From Granulicatella seriolae (lineage in GTDB: Bacteria; Bacillota; Bacilli; Lactobacillales; Aerococcaceae): 64,000 nucleotides of DNA. Both the position numbers and the translations under genes were made by a program. Each line of letters starts with the position of its first letter. Positions within the stretch are counted from its first letter, which is position 1. The stretch spans positions 1-64,000 of the forward strand of contig NZ_JANHNZ010000010.1 in NCBI RefSeq assembly GCF_024543085.1, written 5' to 3'. Below are positions 1-9,279 of this stretch, in pieces. The notes under the pieces were generated by a model. That model ran no database searches. It saw only the letters and a list, made by a program, of their open reading frames with translations, and was not told the origin of the DNA.

Positions 1-40
1 TTGGTTTCGCAACTTAACAATAACACAAGGTGTGTTCTTT

Positions 41-101
41 TTGTACACCTAAATGGTGTACAATAAAAAAAGCCTAACTAGTGATAGATAGGCTTTTTTG
101 T
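41..101 (+). terminator. Hairpin and rho-independent terminator of an upstream gene outside the window
   Basis: A perfect 9-bp inverted repeat (TTGTACACC / GGTGTACAA, 41-63) is followed by AGCCTA (71-76) pairing with TAGGCT (89-94) and a T-run. A-tracts upstream of the second hairpin would let it work in both directions. The gene it ends lies before the window. Confidence 0.7.
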
Positions 102-171
102 GTGCAATTTTAAAAACTATGAACAATCTAGGTTATTGAAAGTTGCTTAAGCAGAAAAACAAATCTAACTA

Positions 172-200
172 TTGCATTCTCATACCAAATAACGTACAAT
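172..200 (+). promoter_or_regulatory. Candidate promoter of rpsD
   Basis: TTGCAT at 172-177 and TACAAT at 195-200 are separated by 17 bp. The predicted start near 207 leaves a leader of about 165 nt before the rpsD ATG. Confidence 0.6.
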
Positions 201-206
201 AATAAA

Positions 207-371
207 AGTGTAAAATATGCAGCAGGAGTGAAGAAGAACGTCAACAGTTTGTCGCCGAAAGGGCAAAAGAGTAACCGCGGCTGCAAAGGTGAAATTTAAA
301 GGACAAACTGCACGAATCGATCATCCGACTTAATATTTTACTCCAAAAAACAATTATTGGAGGAAACAAAC
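207..371 (+). promoter_or_regulatory. Structured 5' leader of rpsD, probable ribosomal protein S4 autoregulatory leader
   Basis: The leader holds a perfect 9-bp closing stem (GTAAAATAT 210-218 with ATATTTTAC 333-341) and a second perfect 9-bp stem (CAGTTTGTC 245-253 with GACAAACTG 302-310). Inside them is a GCC-gaaa-GGGC hairpin. In Firmicutes, rpsD is controlled by S4 binding its own leader. Position and nested structure fit that, but the assignment is by context and not by a motif I can match. Confidence 0.6.
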
Positions 372-983
372 ATGTCACGTTACACAGGACCAAGCTGGAA
401 ATTATCTCGTCGTTTAGGGATTTCACTTTCAGGAACAGGTAAAGAAATCGAACGTCGTCCTTACGTACCAGGTCAACACGGACCAAACAACCGTAAAAAA
501 TTATCTGAGTATGGACAACAATTACAAGAAAAACAAAAATTACGCCATATGTATGGTATGAATGAACGTCAATTTGCTACGCTTTTCAAAAAAGCTGGTA
601 AAATGAAAGAAGGGAAACATGGTGAAAACTTCATGATCCTTCTAGAACAGCGTTTAGACAATGTTGTTTACCGTTTAGGCCTTGCAACTACTCGTCGTCA
701 AGCACGTCAATTAGTTAACCACGGTCATATCACAGTAAATGGCAAACGTGTTGATATTCCTTCATTCTCAGTACAAGTTGGAGATGTTATCGGTGTCCGT
801 GAAAAATCAAGAAAGCTTTCTATCATTACAGAAGCTGTTGAATCATTATTTGGACGTCCTGAATTCGTCTCATTTGATACTGAAACATTAGAAGGTTCTT
901 ACACTCGTTTACCATTGCGTGAAGAATTAACTTCTGAAGTTGACGAATCATTTATCGTTGAATACTACAACAAACTTGGTTAA
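372..983 (+). CDS. rpsD: 30S ribosomal protein S4
   Basis: Primary 16S rRNA-binding protein that nucleates 30S body assembly and helps guard the mRNA entry channel. The protein is 203 aa, the usual Firmicutes length. The S4 RNA-binding domain spans roughly residues 90-155 ([20 protein letters not shown], then [17 protein letters not shown]). It contains no cysteine, so it is the zinc-independent (C-minus) form. I chose the ATG at 372 because GGAGGAAAC lies just upstream; the in-frame TTG at 357 has no ribosome binding site. Monocistronic, with a structured leader and its own terminator, so autoregulation by S4 is expected. Confidence 0.97.
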   Translation: MSRYTGPSWKLSRRLGISLSGTGKEIERRPYVPGQHGPNNRKKLSEYGQQLQEKQKLRHMYGMNERQFATLFKKAGKMKEGKHGENFMILLEQRLDNVVYRLGLATTRRQARQLVNHGHITVNGKRVDIPSFSVQVGDVIGVREKSRKLSIITEAVESLFGRPEFVSFDTETLEGSYTRLPLREELTSEVDESFIVEYYNKLG

Positions 984-994
984 TCTTATGAAAG

Positions 995-1035
995 GTTGTA
1001 AGTCCCTTAAACAAGGACTTGCAGCTTTTTTATTT
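995..1035 (+). terminator. rho-independent terminator of rpsD
   Basis: GGTTGTAAGTCC pairs with GGACTTGCAGC around a short A-rich loop and is followed by a T-run. It lies directly after the rpsD stop codon. Confidence 0.85.
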
Positions 1036-1050
1036 TGAAGGAGGTGTCAA

Positions 1051-2403
1051 ATGAAAACATCAAATCGTTTCGACCTGACACAAGGATCGATTATTCCAAC
1101 CTTGATTCGCTTATCTATGCCCTTAATGGCTACCGCCTTCGTACAGATGGCCTATAACTTAACGGACATCTTTTGGATAGGAAAAATGGGTGTGGAGCAG
1201 GTAGCAGCAACAGGTACAATAGGTTACTATATCTGGCTGGCCAGTTCAGTGGTGCAGATTCCTAGGATTGGAGTTAGTGTTTTGGCCTCTCAATCCTTTG
1301 GGAAAAAGGATTTAGCCAAAGTTCAACGAATTGTCGAAAATGGTTTACAGATGGCATTGGCTTTATCTATTAGTTATGCGAGCTTCCTTTACCTGGCAAG
1401 AGGACCACTTATTGGCTTCTTCCATCTCTCTGAAAATGTGGCAAATTATGCTAATGAATATTTGTCGATTATTTTATTAGGTATGCCCTTTGTTTTTATG
1501 AATCCAATTCTTTCAACTACTTACACCAGCATTGGAAATAGCAAGACGCCATTTAGAATTAATGCCTTAGGTCTGTTAGCGAATATTCTTCTTGACCCGA
1601 TTCTGATATTTGGTTTGGGTCCCATTCCTAGTTTAGGGGTAAAAGGAGCCGCTTTGGCAACAAGCCTTGCAAATCTTTTAGTAACCACACTTTTCTTATT
1701 AACCATGAGAAGGGAATATGAACTTTTATCTAGAGTTCGTATTCAAGCGAAAACGGATTGGGAATTGTGGAAAAGAATGGCTAAATTAGGCTTTCCGAGT
1801 AGTTTACAAAACAGCATTCATGCCTTTATCAGTATTCTATTAACGCGCTTAGTAGCTAAATCAGGCTCAGCAGCTGTTGCTGTATACTCCACTGGCTCAC
1901 AAATCGAATCGATAAACTGGTTAACAACTGAAGGTGTTTCGTTTGCCCTAACTGCTTTTGTTGGTCAAAACTATGGTGCTCGGTTAAAAGAGAGAACTTT
2001 AACAGGTATTCGCTTAGGACTGAGATTGATGATATCTATCGGTTTAGTGGCCACTATTTTGATGGTTGTAGGTAGAAATTTTTGGTTTACCTTATTCATC
2101 TCTGATAGCCAAGAAGCCCTACGACTTGGAGCGATTTACCTACTTATTTTAGCTGCAAGTCAAATGTTTATGAGTTTAGAAATTGGTTCAACAGGTATCT
2201 TCCATGGAGTAGGAGAGACACGAGCTCCATCCATGGTTGGCATAGTATTTAATCTTTTGCGTATCCCATTAGCCTTACTTCTATTGCCGTATTATGGTGC
2301 TATCGGTGTTTGGGTAGCCATAACCATTTCTAGTATCATTAAAGGGATTGTAAATCCAATTTTATTAAAACAATTTTTAAAGAAGAAAATTTCATGGTCT
2401 TAA
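1051..2403 (+). CDS. MATE family efflux transporter
   Basis: Multidrug and toxin extrusion antiporter of 450 aa, typical for the family, with about 12 hydrophobic segments over its whole length. The N-terminus (LTQGSIIPTLIRLSMPLMAT, then AYNLTDIFWIGKMG) and the mid-protein FVGQNYGAR motif are characteristic of the MatE fold, in which two six-helix halves export cationic compounds in exchange for Na+ or H+. The start has a strong AAGGAGGTG site. It lies alone between the rpsD terminator and the ezrA promoter. The substrate cannot be predicted. Confidence 0.92.
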   Translation: MKTSNRFDLTQGSIIPTLIRLSMPLMATAFVQMAYNLTDIFWIGKMGVEQVAATGTIGYYIWLASSVVQIPRIGVSVLASQSFGKKDLAKVQRIVENGLQMALALSISYASFLYLARGPLIGFFHLSENVANYANEYLSIILLGMPFVFMNPILSTTYTSIGNSKTPFRINALGLLANILLDPILIFGLGPIPSLGVKGAALATSLANLLVTTLFLLTMRREYELLSRVRIQAKTDWELWKRMAKLGFPSSLQNSIHAFISILLTRLVAKSGSAAVAVYSTGSQIESINWLTTEGVSFALTAFVGQNYGARLKERTLTGIRLGLRLMISIGLVATILMVVGRNFWFTLFISDSQEALRLGAIYLLILAASQMFMSLEIGSTGIFHGVGETRAPSMVGIVFNLLRIPLALLLLPYYGAIGVWVAITISSIIKGIVNPILLKQFLKKKISWS

Positions 2404-2459
2404 TGTAAGGAAATTTTGAAATTTTTTTTGTGAAACTTTATGGGAATTGTCAATAAACT

Positions 2460-2489
2460 TTGCTAATGACTAGAAATACATGCTATACT
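2460..2489 (+). promoter_or_regulatory. Candidate promoter of ezrA
   Basis: TTGCTA (2460-2465), an 18-bp spacer and TATACT (2484-2489) with a TGC extended -10. Confidence 0.5.
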
Positions 2490-2550
2490 AGAAAATGATA
2501 GTTAAATTGATAATATGTTTGATAGATATGAATATTTGGAGGAGTGGCAG

Positions 2551-4269
2551 ATGGAATTTTTCTGGTTTTTACTTTTTATAGTAGTAATAGGGGCACTTGC
2601 ATACGGAGCAACCTATTATATGAGACGAAGACAAGCAAAAGAAATTGAAGAAGTGAATGTAAGAAAGCAAAAAATAATGGCAGTTCCCATCGCGGACACT
2701 ATTTATACCTTAAAGAATCTAAATTTGACTGGGCAGACGAAACGTACCTATGAAACATGGAATGCTACATGGCAGACGATTACTCGTTTTCGCTTTCCAG
2801 AAATTGAAGCGGCTATCGTCAGTGCTGAGCAGTATACAGAACGCTTGAATTTTGTAAAAGCTTCTCAAACAACAAAACTTGCTAATGAAATGATTGATGA
2901 AGCAAAAGTGGAAGTGGATAGAATTTTTTCTGCCTTACAAAAACTGCTTGATAGTGAAAAACAAAATAGAGCGGAATTAGAACAATTACAAGAGAATTAT
3001 TCAACTCTAAGAAAAGATCTCTTGGCTCACTCATTTTCATTTGGTGATGCTCTAGAAACTTTGGAAAAACGATTGTCTTACCTTGAATTGGATTTTGCGA
3101 AATTCAATACCTTAACCAATGAAGGCGATCATTTAGAAGCTAAAGAAGTGCTTAGTCGCATAACAAAAGACATGAAGGAATTAGAAGAGATTATTGATTC
3201 TGTTCCTAAATATTTTAAAGAGATTGAAACAACCTATGAAGAACAAGTCGTTGATCTAAAAGAAGGCTACCAACGCATGGTGGAGGAGCACTACCTTTTC
3301 TCTAAAATTAATGTGGATGAAGAAATTCAAGAAATTGAAGAATCCATCAAACAAGCCAAAGAATACATTGCTACAACAGACTTAGATGATGCACGTAAAC
3401 AAATGGATAAAACTAGTCGGGAAATCGATAGTCTTTATAATGTTCTACAAACAGAAATTGATGCTAGGGAATATGTCAATGTACATCAAGTTCAGATTGA
3501 GAAGAAGCTTGATCAAGTAATGCAGAGCAATCGCTATGTGAACTTGGAAATCGATCGAGTTGCACAAAACTATTTACTAAGCAATAATGAATCGGTGCAA
3601 GTGAAAGAATTTGAAGAACAACTGTTACAGGAAAAAGAAGCGGTAGATTATTATGCTAAAGCTTTAAAAGAGCATCAAGTTCCTTACTCTATTGTTAGAG
3701 AATACTACCAATTGGCAGCTAAGAAACTGACAGATATTGATTCTAACCAATCAGGATTGATTTCTCATCTGTCTACCTTGCGTCAACAGGAAAAAGGTAT
3801 TCGTGATAGCTTGGATGTCTACGAATTAGATTTGAGAAACATGAAGCGTACGGTTGAAAAATACCATTTACCAGGATTGCAAAAAGAGTATCTAGAATTA
3901 TTCTTCTCTACTGGTAGCAAGATTGAACAATTATCTCAAAAACTGAATAGGGTTAAAATTGATATGAGAGAGATTAACCAATTAAACAGTATTATTGAAG
4001 AAGATATTGAAGCTTTGGACATTAAAACAGAAGAGATTGTTGATAATGCTCAATTAACCGAATATATGATTCAACATGCTAATCGTTACCGTCTGTCCAA
4101 TCCAACGATTGAAAGTGCCATTGAACAATCCCTAAAAATATTCAATGGAACCTACAATTATGCGGAATCTCTAGCAGTTATTGAAAGTGCCTTAAATGCG
4201 GTAGAACCAGATGCTGGTCAACGTGTTCGCAGTAACTATGAGAGTGAAAAACGCAACCCATTCTTTTAA
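2551..4269 (+). CDS. ezrA: Septation ring formation regulator EzrA
   Basis: Membrane-anchored cell-division protein of 572 aa, close to the usual 560-570 aa. One N-terminal transmembrane helix (about residues 3-24) is followed by a basic RRRQAK stop and then a long, charged, almost entirely helical cytoplasmic part of repeated coiled-coil segments, as in EzrA. In Firmicutes it binds FtsZ, prevents extra polar Z rings and links the ring to peptidoglycan synthesis. The ATG at 2551 follows GGAGGAG at a good distance; the in-frame ATG at 2515 lacks such a site. Monocistronic. Downstream lies the nifZ-thiI pair, a common arrangement in Lactobacillales. Confidence 0.95.
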   Translation: MEFFWFLLFIVVIGALAYGATYYMRRRQAKEIEEVNVRKQKIMAVPIADTIYTLKNLNLTGQTKRTYETWNATWQTITRFRFPEIEAAIVSAEQYTERLNFVKASQTTKLANEMIDEAKVEVDRIFSALQKLLDSEKQNRAELEQLQENYSTLRKDLLAHSFSFGDALETLEKRLSYLELDFAKFNTLTNEGDHLEAKEVLSRITKDMKELEEIIDSVPKYFKEIETTYEEQVVDLKEGYQRMVEEHYLFSKINVDEEIQEIEESIKQAKEYIATTDLDDARKQMDKTSREIDSLYNVLQTEIDAREYVNVHQVQIEKKLDQVMQSNRYVNLEIDRVAQNYLLSNNESVQVKEFEEQLLQEKEAVDYYAKALKEHQVPYSIVREYYQLAAKKLTDIDSNQSGLISHLSTLRQQEKGIRDSLDVYELDLRNMKRTVEKYHLPGLQKEYLELFFSTGSKIEQLSQKLNRVKIDMREINQLNSIIEEDIEALDIKTEEIVDNAQLTEYMIQHANRYRLSNPTIESAIEQSLKIFNGTYNYAESLAVIESALNAVEPDAGQRVRSNYESEKRNPFF

Positions 4270-4274
4270 ACGCA

Positions 4275-4311
4275 AAACTCCTTATGGACCTGTTCTATAA
4301 GGAGTTTTTTC
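4275..4311 (+). terminator. rho-independent terminator of ezrA
   Basis: AACTCCTTAT pairs with ATAAGGAGTT, followed by six T residues. Confidence 0.85.
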
Positions 4312-4333
4312 ATGGGAAAAACGCAAAATAGTA

Positions 4334-4360
4334 TTGACTCTGGCGTGAGTATGATAAAAT
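4334..4360 (+). promoter_or_regulatory. Candidate promoter of the desulfurase-thiI operon
   Basis: TTGACT (4334-4339), a 15-bp spacer and TAAAAT (4355-4360) preceded by TGA. The spacing is short, which lowers confidence. Confidence 0.45.
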
Positions 4361-4389
4361 GAGAACAAGAGAAAGTGAAGGAGAAACAA

Positions 4390-5520
4390 ATGATTTATTT
4401 TGATAATAGTGCAACCACCCCTGTTTATCCGCAAGTTTTAGAGGTCTATCAAAAAGTAACACAGGACTACTGGGGAAACCCATCAAGTTTGCATGACTTA
4501 GGAGTTCAGGCCAATCGTGTTTTAGATAGGTCTAGACAAAATGTAGCAGGACTCTTGGGCGTTCTGCCAACAGAAGTTATTTTTACATCAAGTGGTACTG
4601 AGGGGAACAATTGGGTTATAAAGGGAACCGCCTTAGAAAAAAGAGTATATGGCAATCACTTGATTACCAGCAAGATTGAACATCCTTCTGTCCTTAGAAC
4701 GATGAAACAGCTAGAAGAACAAGGATTTGAAGTGACTTATCTAGATGTGGATGATAAGGGAGAAGTGATGCTAGACCAACTAGTCCAAGCTTTGCGAAAA
4801 GACACCATTCTTGTTTCTATTATGGCTGTCAACAATGAGATTGGCTCTGTGCAGCCAATAAGAGAAATTGGGCGGATACTAGAAGATTATCCTTGGATTC
4901 ATTTTCATGTGGATGGTGTGCAAGCTGTTGGGTTGAATCAAGCTTTAGTGACTAGTGAAAGAATTGATTTTCTAACACTTTCGGCTCATAAGTTTCATGG
5001 CCCAAGAGGGATAGGCATTGTCTACAAAAAGAAAAATAAAAAAATTCAGGCTCTTCTTTCTGGTGGGGGGCAGGAATTTGGCTATCGTAGTTCGACCGAG
5101 AATGTAGCTGGCATTGTAGCGACAACTAAAGCTTTACGAATGTCATTAGAGGAAGATAAGCATACAGAAACCCTTCGCAAAGAATTGTGGGATTTTTTAG
5201 CTCAACAGGAAGCTGTTCGTATTTTCTCACCGAAAAATGGTGCCCCTCATATTATTTGTTTTGCGCTTAAAGGAGTTAAAGGTGAGGTGCTTGTCCACGC
5301 TTTGGAAGAAAAGGATATCTATCTTTCTACGACCAGTGCCTGTTCAAGCAAGAAAAATGACCATTCCTCAACTCTAGGAGCTATGAATATTGATGATGCA
5401 TGGGCAAGTGGGGCGGTTAGACTTAGCCTATCCAATCAAAATACTTTGGCAGAAGTTGCTGAGTTTAAAAGAGTGTTCTCAGATTTAATTAAAAAATTTA
5501 ACTTATTTCGCTATAAATAA
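4390..5520 (+). CDS. nifZ: Cysteine desulfurase dedicated to ThiI (NifZ-like)
   Basis: PLP enzyme that takes sulfur from L-cysteine as a persulfide; 376 aa. The N-terminus YFDNSATTPVYP, the PLP lysine in LSAHKFHGPRG and the mobile-loop cysteine in STTSACSSKK are those of group II NifS/IscS enzymes. thiI starts 21 bp downstream, the same pairing as nifZ-thiI in Bacillus subtilis, where the desulfurase gives sulfur directly to ThiI. I chose the ATG at 4390 because AAGGAG stands just before it; the in-frame GTG at 4375 overlaps that site. A second desulfurase of this window (28852) appears to serve MnmA. Confidence 0.9.
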   Translation: MIYFDNSATTPVYPQVLEVYQKVTQDYWGNPSSLHDLGVQANRVLDRSRQNVAGLLGVLPTEVIFTSSGTEGNNWVIKGTALEKRVYGNHLITSKIEHPSVLRTMKQLEEQGFEVTYLDVDDKGEVMLDQLVQALRKDTILVSIMAVNNEIGSVQPIREIGRILEDYPWIHFHVDGVQAVGLNQALVTSERIDFLTLSAHKFHGPRGIGIVYKKKNKKIQALLSGGGQEFGYRSSTENVAGIVATTKALRMSLEEDKHTETLRKELWDFLAQQEAVRIFSPKNGAPHIICFALKGVKGEVLVHALEEKDIYLSTTSACSSKKNDHSSTLGAMNIDDAWASGAVRLSLSNQNTLAEVAEFKRVFSDLIKKFNLFRYK

Positions 5521-5541
5521 GTAAGAAAAGGGTGATAAAGA

Positions 5542-6747
5542 ATGAAGGTCAGATTATTAATTCGCTATGGCGAACTGTCAACAAAAGGTAGGAATAAAAA
5601 AGCTTTCACGCAACGATTGGCTAGAAATATTAAACGCTGCTTGGTGGATTATCCCCACATAAAAGTCCATCCTGAATATGATTTTATGTATGTAGATTTA
5701 AATGGTGCTGATGTTTGGCAAGTTATTGATTTGCTAAAACCAGTATTTGGCATTCAATCTTTTTCACCAGTATATATCGTTGAAAAAGACATGGAGTTGG
5801 TTAAGGAAACAGTCATCAATCTCTTATCAACACTGAATCCAAATGAAAAAACCTTTAAAATTGCTACCAAACGGACAGACCATGAGTTTGCTTATAATAC
5901 CAATGACAGTAATATATTTTTGGGCGATGCAGTATTGGAGGCTTTTCCGGGTATAAGAGTACAGGTGAAGAAACCAGATATCACGGTTCGGGTTGATATT
6001 CGACGAGAACATATTATGGTAAGTACTCAAACTATTCAAGGTGCTGGAGGACTTCCGGTAGGTACAAGTGGACGAGTCTCACTGATGCTTTCTGGTGGTA
6101 TTGATTCACCAGTTGCAGCTTATTTAGCACTAAAAAGAGGGATGGAAGTTCAACTAGTCCATTTTGCTAGTCCGCCATATACTAGCCCTCAAGCTTTAGA
6201 AAAAACTAAAAAGTTAGCGGCAAAACTAGCTATTTATGGTGGCTCTATGCAATTCTTTACAGTCCCATTTACAGAAATTCAAGAAGAAATCAAAAAAGCA
6301 GTGCCTGAAAATTATATTATGACTATCATGAGACGACTCATGTTACGAATTACGGATAGGATTAGAGAAGAACAAGGTGGGTTAGCTATTTTGAATGGTG
6401 AGTCAGTTGGACAGGTTGCTTCACAAACCTTGGAAAGTATGATTGCCATTAATGATGTCACCAAAACGCCTATCATTCGCCCGGTTGCTACCATGGATAA
6501 ATTGGATATTATTGCTATTGCTCAAGAGATAGATACTTTTGACTTATCTATTCAACCATTTGAAGACTGTTGTACGGTTTTTGCACCACCAAGTCCAAAG
6601 ACAAGACCAAAACTAGAAAAAGCTAGAGAATATGAAGCACGTTTAGATATAGAAGCCCTTATGGAGCGGTGTTTAGCTGGCGTAGAAGTTGAAGAAATAA
6701 AGGCAAATTCGTTTACAAGTCAAAATGATATAGATGATTTATTCTAA
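5542..6747 (+). CDS. thiI: tRNA 4-thiouridine sulfurtransferase ThiI
   Basis: Makes 4-thiouridine at position 8 of tRNA, a near-UV sensor base, and can also feed thiamine thiazole synthesis. The protein is 401 aa: a ferredoxin-like N-terminus, a THUMP RNA-binding domain (about 60-165) and an adenylating PP-loop ATPase domain with LSGGIDSPVAAY (about 180-195). A CC pair occurs in EDCCTVFAPP. It lacks the C-terminal rhodanese domain of the E. coli enzyme, the usual state in Firmicutes, where persulfide comes from the partner desulfurase encoded just upstream. tpx follows 21 bp later and may share the transcript. Confidence 0.95.
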   Translation: MKVRLLIRYGELSTKGRNKKAFTQRLARNIKRCLVDYPHIKVHPEYDFMYVDLNGADVWQVIDLLKPVFGIQSFSPVYIVEKDMELVKETVINLLSTLNPNEKTFKIATKRTDHEFAYNTNDSNIFLGDAVLEAFPGIRVQVKKPDITVRVDIRREHIMVSTQTIQGAGGLPVGTSGRVSLMLSGGIDSPVAAYLALKRGMEVQLVHFASPPYTSPQALEKTKKLAAKLAIYGGSMQFFTVPFTEIQEEIKKAVPENYIMTIMRRLMLRITDRIREEQGGLAILNGESVGQVASQTLESMIAINDVTKTPIIRPVATMDKLDIIAIAQEIDTFDLSIQPFEDCCTVFAPPSPKTRPKLEKAREYEARLDIEALMERCLAGVEVEEIKANSFTSQNDIDDLF

Positions 6748-6768
6748 AATTGAAAGGGGAAAAAGAAA

Positions 6769-7263
6769 ATGGAAGTTACTCGTAAAGGCTCACCTTATCA
6801 AACAGAAGGACAAGTACCACAAGTTGGAGAATTAGTACCAGATTTTGTGGTGGTCAGTAGTAAAGATGATGAGTTACGTCTGGACACTCTAAAAGGACAA
6901 GTTACCCTAATTAGTGTGGTTCCTGATATCAATACTAGCGTTTGTGATATCCAAACTAAGAAATTCAATCAAGAAATAGCAGCACTCGATGATATCCAAC
7001 TAGTGACCGTTTCAACCAACACCAAAGAAGATTTTCTAGAATGGTGTGCAGGAAATGGTGTAGATATGTTGATGGCTAGCGATACGCAAAGAGATTTCGG
7101 TAAAAAATATGGTATCTATATTCCAGAATTAGACGTAGATCAACGTGCAGTATTCTTGTTGGATAAAGAAGGAAGACTGGTTTACAAAGAAATCTTGGTA
7201 GAGATGGTTGACCAACCAAACTATGAAGTGGCTATTGAAGAAGCAAAGGCTTTGCGTGAATAA
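6769..7263 (+). CDS. tpx: Thiol peroxidase (Tpx)
   Basis: Atypical 2-Cys peroxiredoxin of 164 aa that reduces alkyl hydroperoxides and H2O2 with thioredoxin. The peroxidatic cysteine is C59 in DINTSVCD and the resolving cysteine is C93 in EWCAGNG, matching the Tpx pair (C61 and C95 in E. coli). Both catalytic residues are intact. It begins 21 bp after thiI behind an AAAGGGG site, so it is probably co-transcribed with the sulfur-transfer genes. That would place peroxide defence next to persulfide chemistry; the functional link is inference. Confidence 0.93.
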   Translation: MEVTRKGSPYQTEGQVPQVGELVPDFVVVSSKDDELRLDTLKGQVTLISVVPDINTSVCDIQTKKFNQEIAALDDIQLVTVSTNTKEDFLEWCAGNGVDMLMASDTQRDFGKKYGIYIPELDVDQRAVFLLDKEGRLVYKEILVEMVDQPNYEVAIEEAKALRE

Positions 7264-7336
7264 GTGATTCAATTCTTGAAGAAGGCTTGTAAATAGAGTT
7301 TGTCAAATACAAAGTAGAAAAAAGAAGTGTGTCGTA

Positions 7337-8080
7337 ATGGAAAAAAAGCCTTTTAACCGTGTCAAAATAAAGAAAGAAGCAAAAAATATTGTTTTGAAAC
7401 ATTATCTAGCTGCAATTGTTCCTTTTATTCTTGCTGCACTTGGAGGTGTTTTTGCTAATCAGGATTGGACTATTTTAGCTGCAATTTATAGTATTGTAGT
7501 GAGTTTGCTTATCCTTAAGTATTCGTTAGCCTTGGTGCGAAACCCTGATAGAGTTCAGTCCAACATCCTTGATACCTTGCGTTATTCATTGGTGGATAAT
7601 TTTTGGACAAGATTAATCTATATGATTATTCTTAGTGTTATCGTTTTTATCATTAATATGGGTGTATTTTTGGCCGTAACAACTATGGGAGGATTATCCT
7701 TTATTTTTGGGATATCTCTCTTTAGAGCAGACTTAGATTTTATGTTTTTGTTAACCTTTTTTGCTGTATTAGTATTCTTATTTTTCATCTATCTAATTAA
7801 TATCTATTTTTATTTTTATTCTTACATCATTCAGGATAATCTATCTGAAGGGAATCGATTACCAAAACTAACAGTTCTTGAAACTCTTTCAAAATCTTTT
7901 GAACTGATGCGTGGCCGTGTAGGAGAGTTCATTCTATTACATCTATCTATGCTTGGTTGGGCCCTATCTTGTGTACTAATTATTCCAATCTTTTTCGTTG
8001 TTCCATATATGAGCACCGTGACAACTATCTGGATTAATAAAGTCATGGCTGAGGATGATGAAATAGTGGATTTTGGTTAG
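7337..8080 (+). CDS. DUF975-like integral membrane protein
   Basis: A 247-aa polytopic protein with about six hydrophobic segments and a basic cytoplasmic N-terminus (NRVKIKKEAKNIV). The C-terminal region, with DNLSEGN, a SFELMRGR segment and then GWALSCVLIIPIFFVVPYMS, resembles the DUF975 family, which has no established function. A larger paralogue follows at 8240, and both share the sequence AEDxEIVDFG at the C-terminus. The start codon has no strong ribosome binding site (AAGAAGTG about 10 nt upstream). A terminator separates the two paralogues. Confidence 0.7.
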   Translation: MEKKPFNRVKIKKEAKNIVLKHYLAAIVPFILAALGGVFANQDWTILAAIYSIVVSLLILKYSLALVRNPDRVQSNILDTLRYSLVDNFWTRLIYMIILSVIVFIINMGVFLAVTTMGGLSFIFGISLFRADLDFMFLLTFFAVLVFLFFIYLINIYFYFYSYIIQDNLSEGNRLPKLTVLETLSKSFELMRGRVGEFILLHLSMLGWALSCVLIIPIFFVVPYMSTVTTIWINKVMAEDDEIVDFG

Positions 8081-8099
8081 TTTCGTATTTTTATGGTAG

Positions 8100-8135
8100 A
8101 CCTCCCATTCTAGAAAAGTAGTAGGGAGGTTTTTG
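8100..8135 (+). terminator. rho-independent terminator after the first DUF975-like gene
   Basis: ACCTCCC (8100-8106) pairs with GGGAGGT (8124-8130), followed by TTTT. Confidence 0.75.
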
Positions 8136-8239
8136 ATTTTTTTGGACAAATTTTCTGCTAATTTTTTAAGTTTTGCTTGAAAAAGTGAGAATCTATTGGT
8201 AAAGTATTGTATATTAGTGAACAATTAGGAGGGCTTAAA

Positions 8240-9214
8240 ATAAAAATCGCTATTGATCGTAGAAAAATAAAGAAAGAAGCAAAAACGTTAGTAGGAAAAA
8301 ATTATTTTTTGGGATTTGTGGGTACCTTGCCATTAATGGTGTCACTTTTTACTTTGGTAAGAAACGTATTTTTTGGTATTTTGTTAAACAATGAATTGAT
8401 TTCTTCCCTGTTATCGTCTGCGTATTTGGATTACTTTATAGTAATGTATATCATTGTGTCATTAATTATGTTTATTGGAATATGGTTTTACTATCTGTTG
8501 CCCGGTTTATTTATTGGAGTGCAACTTATAATTATCTTTTTCTCACAAAAAAATGATTTTTCTTATTTTTTTAATTCAATTCCTGATATACTTATTCAAA
8601 CAGTGATTTCTGCAATCCTCTTAACCATTGTCAATAAATTCTTTTTAATTTTTGTTAGAAACCCATATTATGTTAGAGCAAATATAAAAAAAACTATTGC
8701 TTATATTTTTCAAGATAATCTTATTTCAAGAATGTTATATTCATTTATAGGAATAATAACAATATCACTTTTTAATCTTCTGATTACAGTAATATCATCT
8801 TTGGTAGTAGGAACTCTACTTGGAATTGCAATTTTTTCTCTTTCGGCAGGATTTAGTGGTCTTCCTTTTCAACTTTTTTCTTTATTACTATCTCTTTCAA
8901 GTCCATTTTTAAGTCTATTTTTTATTTTTATCAATTTCAATTTCTATTTTTTCTTTTTCATTATTCAGGATAATCTATCGCATGGAAATCAAGCAGAAAA
9001 CTTTTCAATTTGGGAAACCTTAAAAAAATCAAAACAGTTAATGTCAGGTCGGACTTGGGAATTTTTAAGGTTATTACTTTCAATGTCTGGTTGGATTCTT
9101 ACTTGTATTTTTGTTATTCCAGCTTTTTACGTTGTACCATATGTGATTACGACAATAACTATTTGGACAGATCAAGTTATGGCAGAAGATAGTGAGATAG
9201 TCGATTTTGGGTAA
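8240..9214 (+). CDS. DUF975-like integral membrane protein, paralogue with unusual start
   Basis: A 324-aa paralogue of the 7337 gene, longer by an extra hydrophobic block in its N-terminal half. Shared features are RRKIKKEAK at the start, DNLSxGN, a KxSxxLMxGR segment and AEDSEIVDFG at the end. A strong AGGAGGG site at 8227-8233 is followed 7 nt later by ATA, not by ATG, GTG or TTG; aligning with the paralogue puts the expected start here. The only upstream in-frame start, TTG at 8207, has no ribosome binding site and would translate through the Shine-Dalgarno. AT-rich third positions suggest relaxed selection. Function unknown. Confidence 0.6.
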   Translation: MKIAIDRRKIKKEAKTLVGKNYFLGFVGTLPLMVSLFTLVRNVFFGILLNNELISSLLSSAYLDYFIVMYIIVSLIMFIGIWFYYLLPGLFIGVQLIIIFFSQKNDFSYFFNSIPDILIQTVISAILLTIVNKFFLIFVRNPYYVRANIKKTIAYIFQDNLISRMLYSFIGIITISLFNLLITVISSLVVGTLLGIAIFSLSAGFSGLPFQLFSLLLSLSSPFLSLFFIFINFNFYFFFFIIQDNLSHGNQAENFSIWETLKKSKQLMSGRTWEFLRLLLSMSGWILTCIFVIPAFYVVPYVITTITIWTDQVMAEDSEIVDFG

Positions 9215-9279
9215 CATTTGCTAGCTCAAGATTGCAGTTATGGGTTAAACATGCTAAACTAGTGGCAAGCAAATAATAC

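Noticed and set aside
207-371. Lysine or glycine riboswitch suggested by GCCGAAAGGGC
   Set aside because: The conserved GAGGTGCG-type elements of the lysine riboswitch and the glycine aptamer core are absent, and the gene downstream is rpsD, which fits an S4 leader.
8240-9214. Pseudogene call for the second DUF975-like gene
   Set aside because: The frame is intact for 324 codons with all paralogue motifs. Only the start codon is odd, so I kept it as a gene with reservation.
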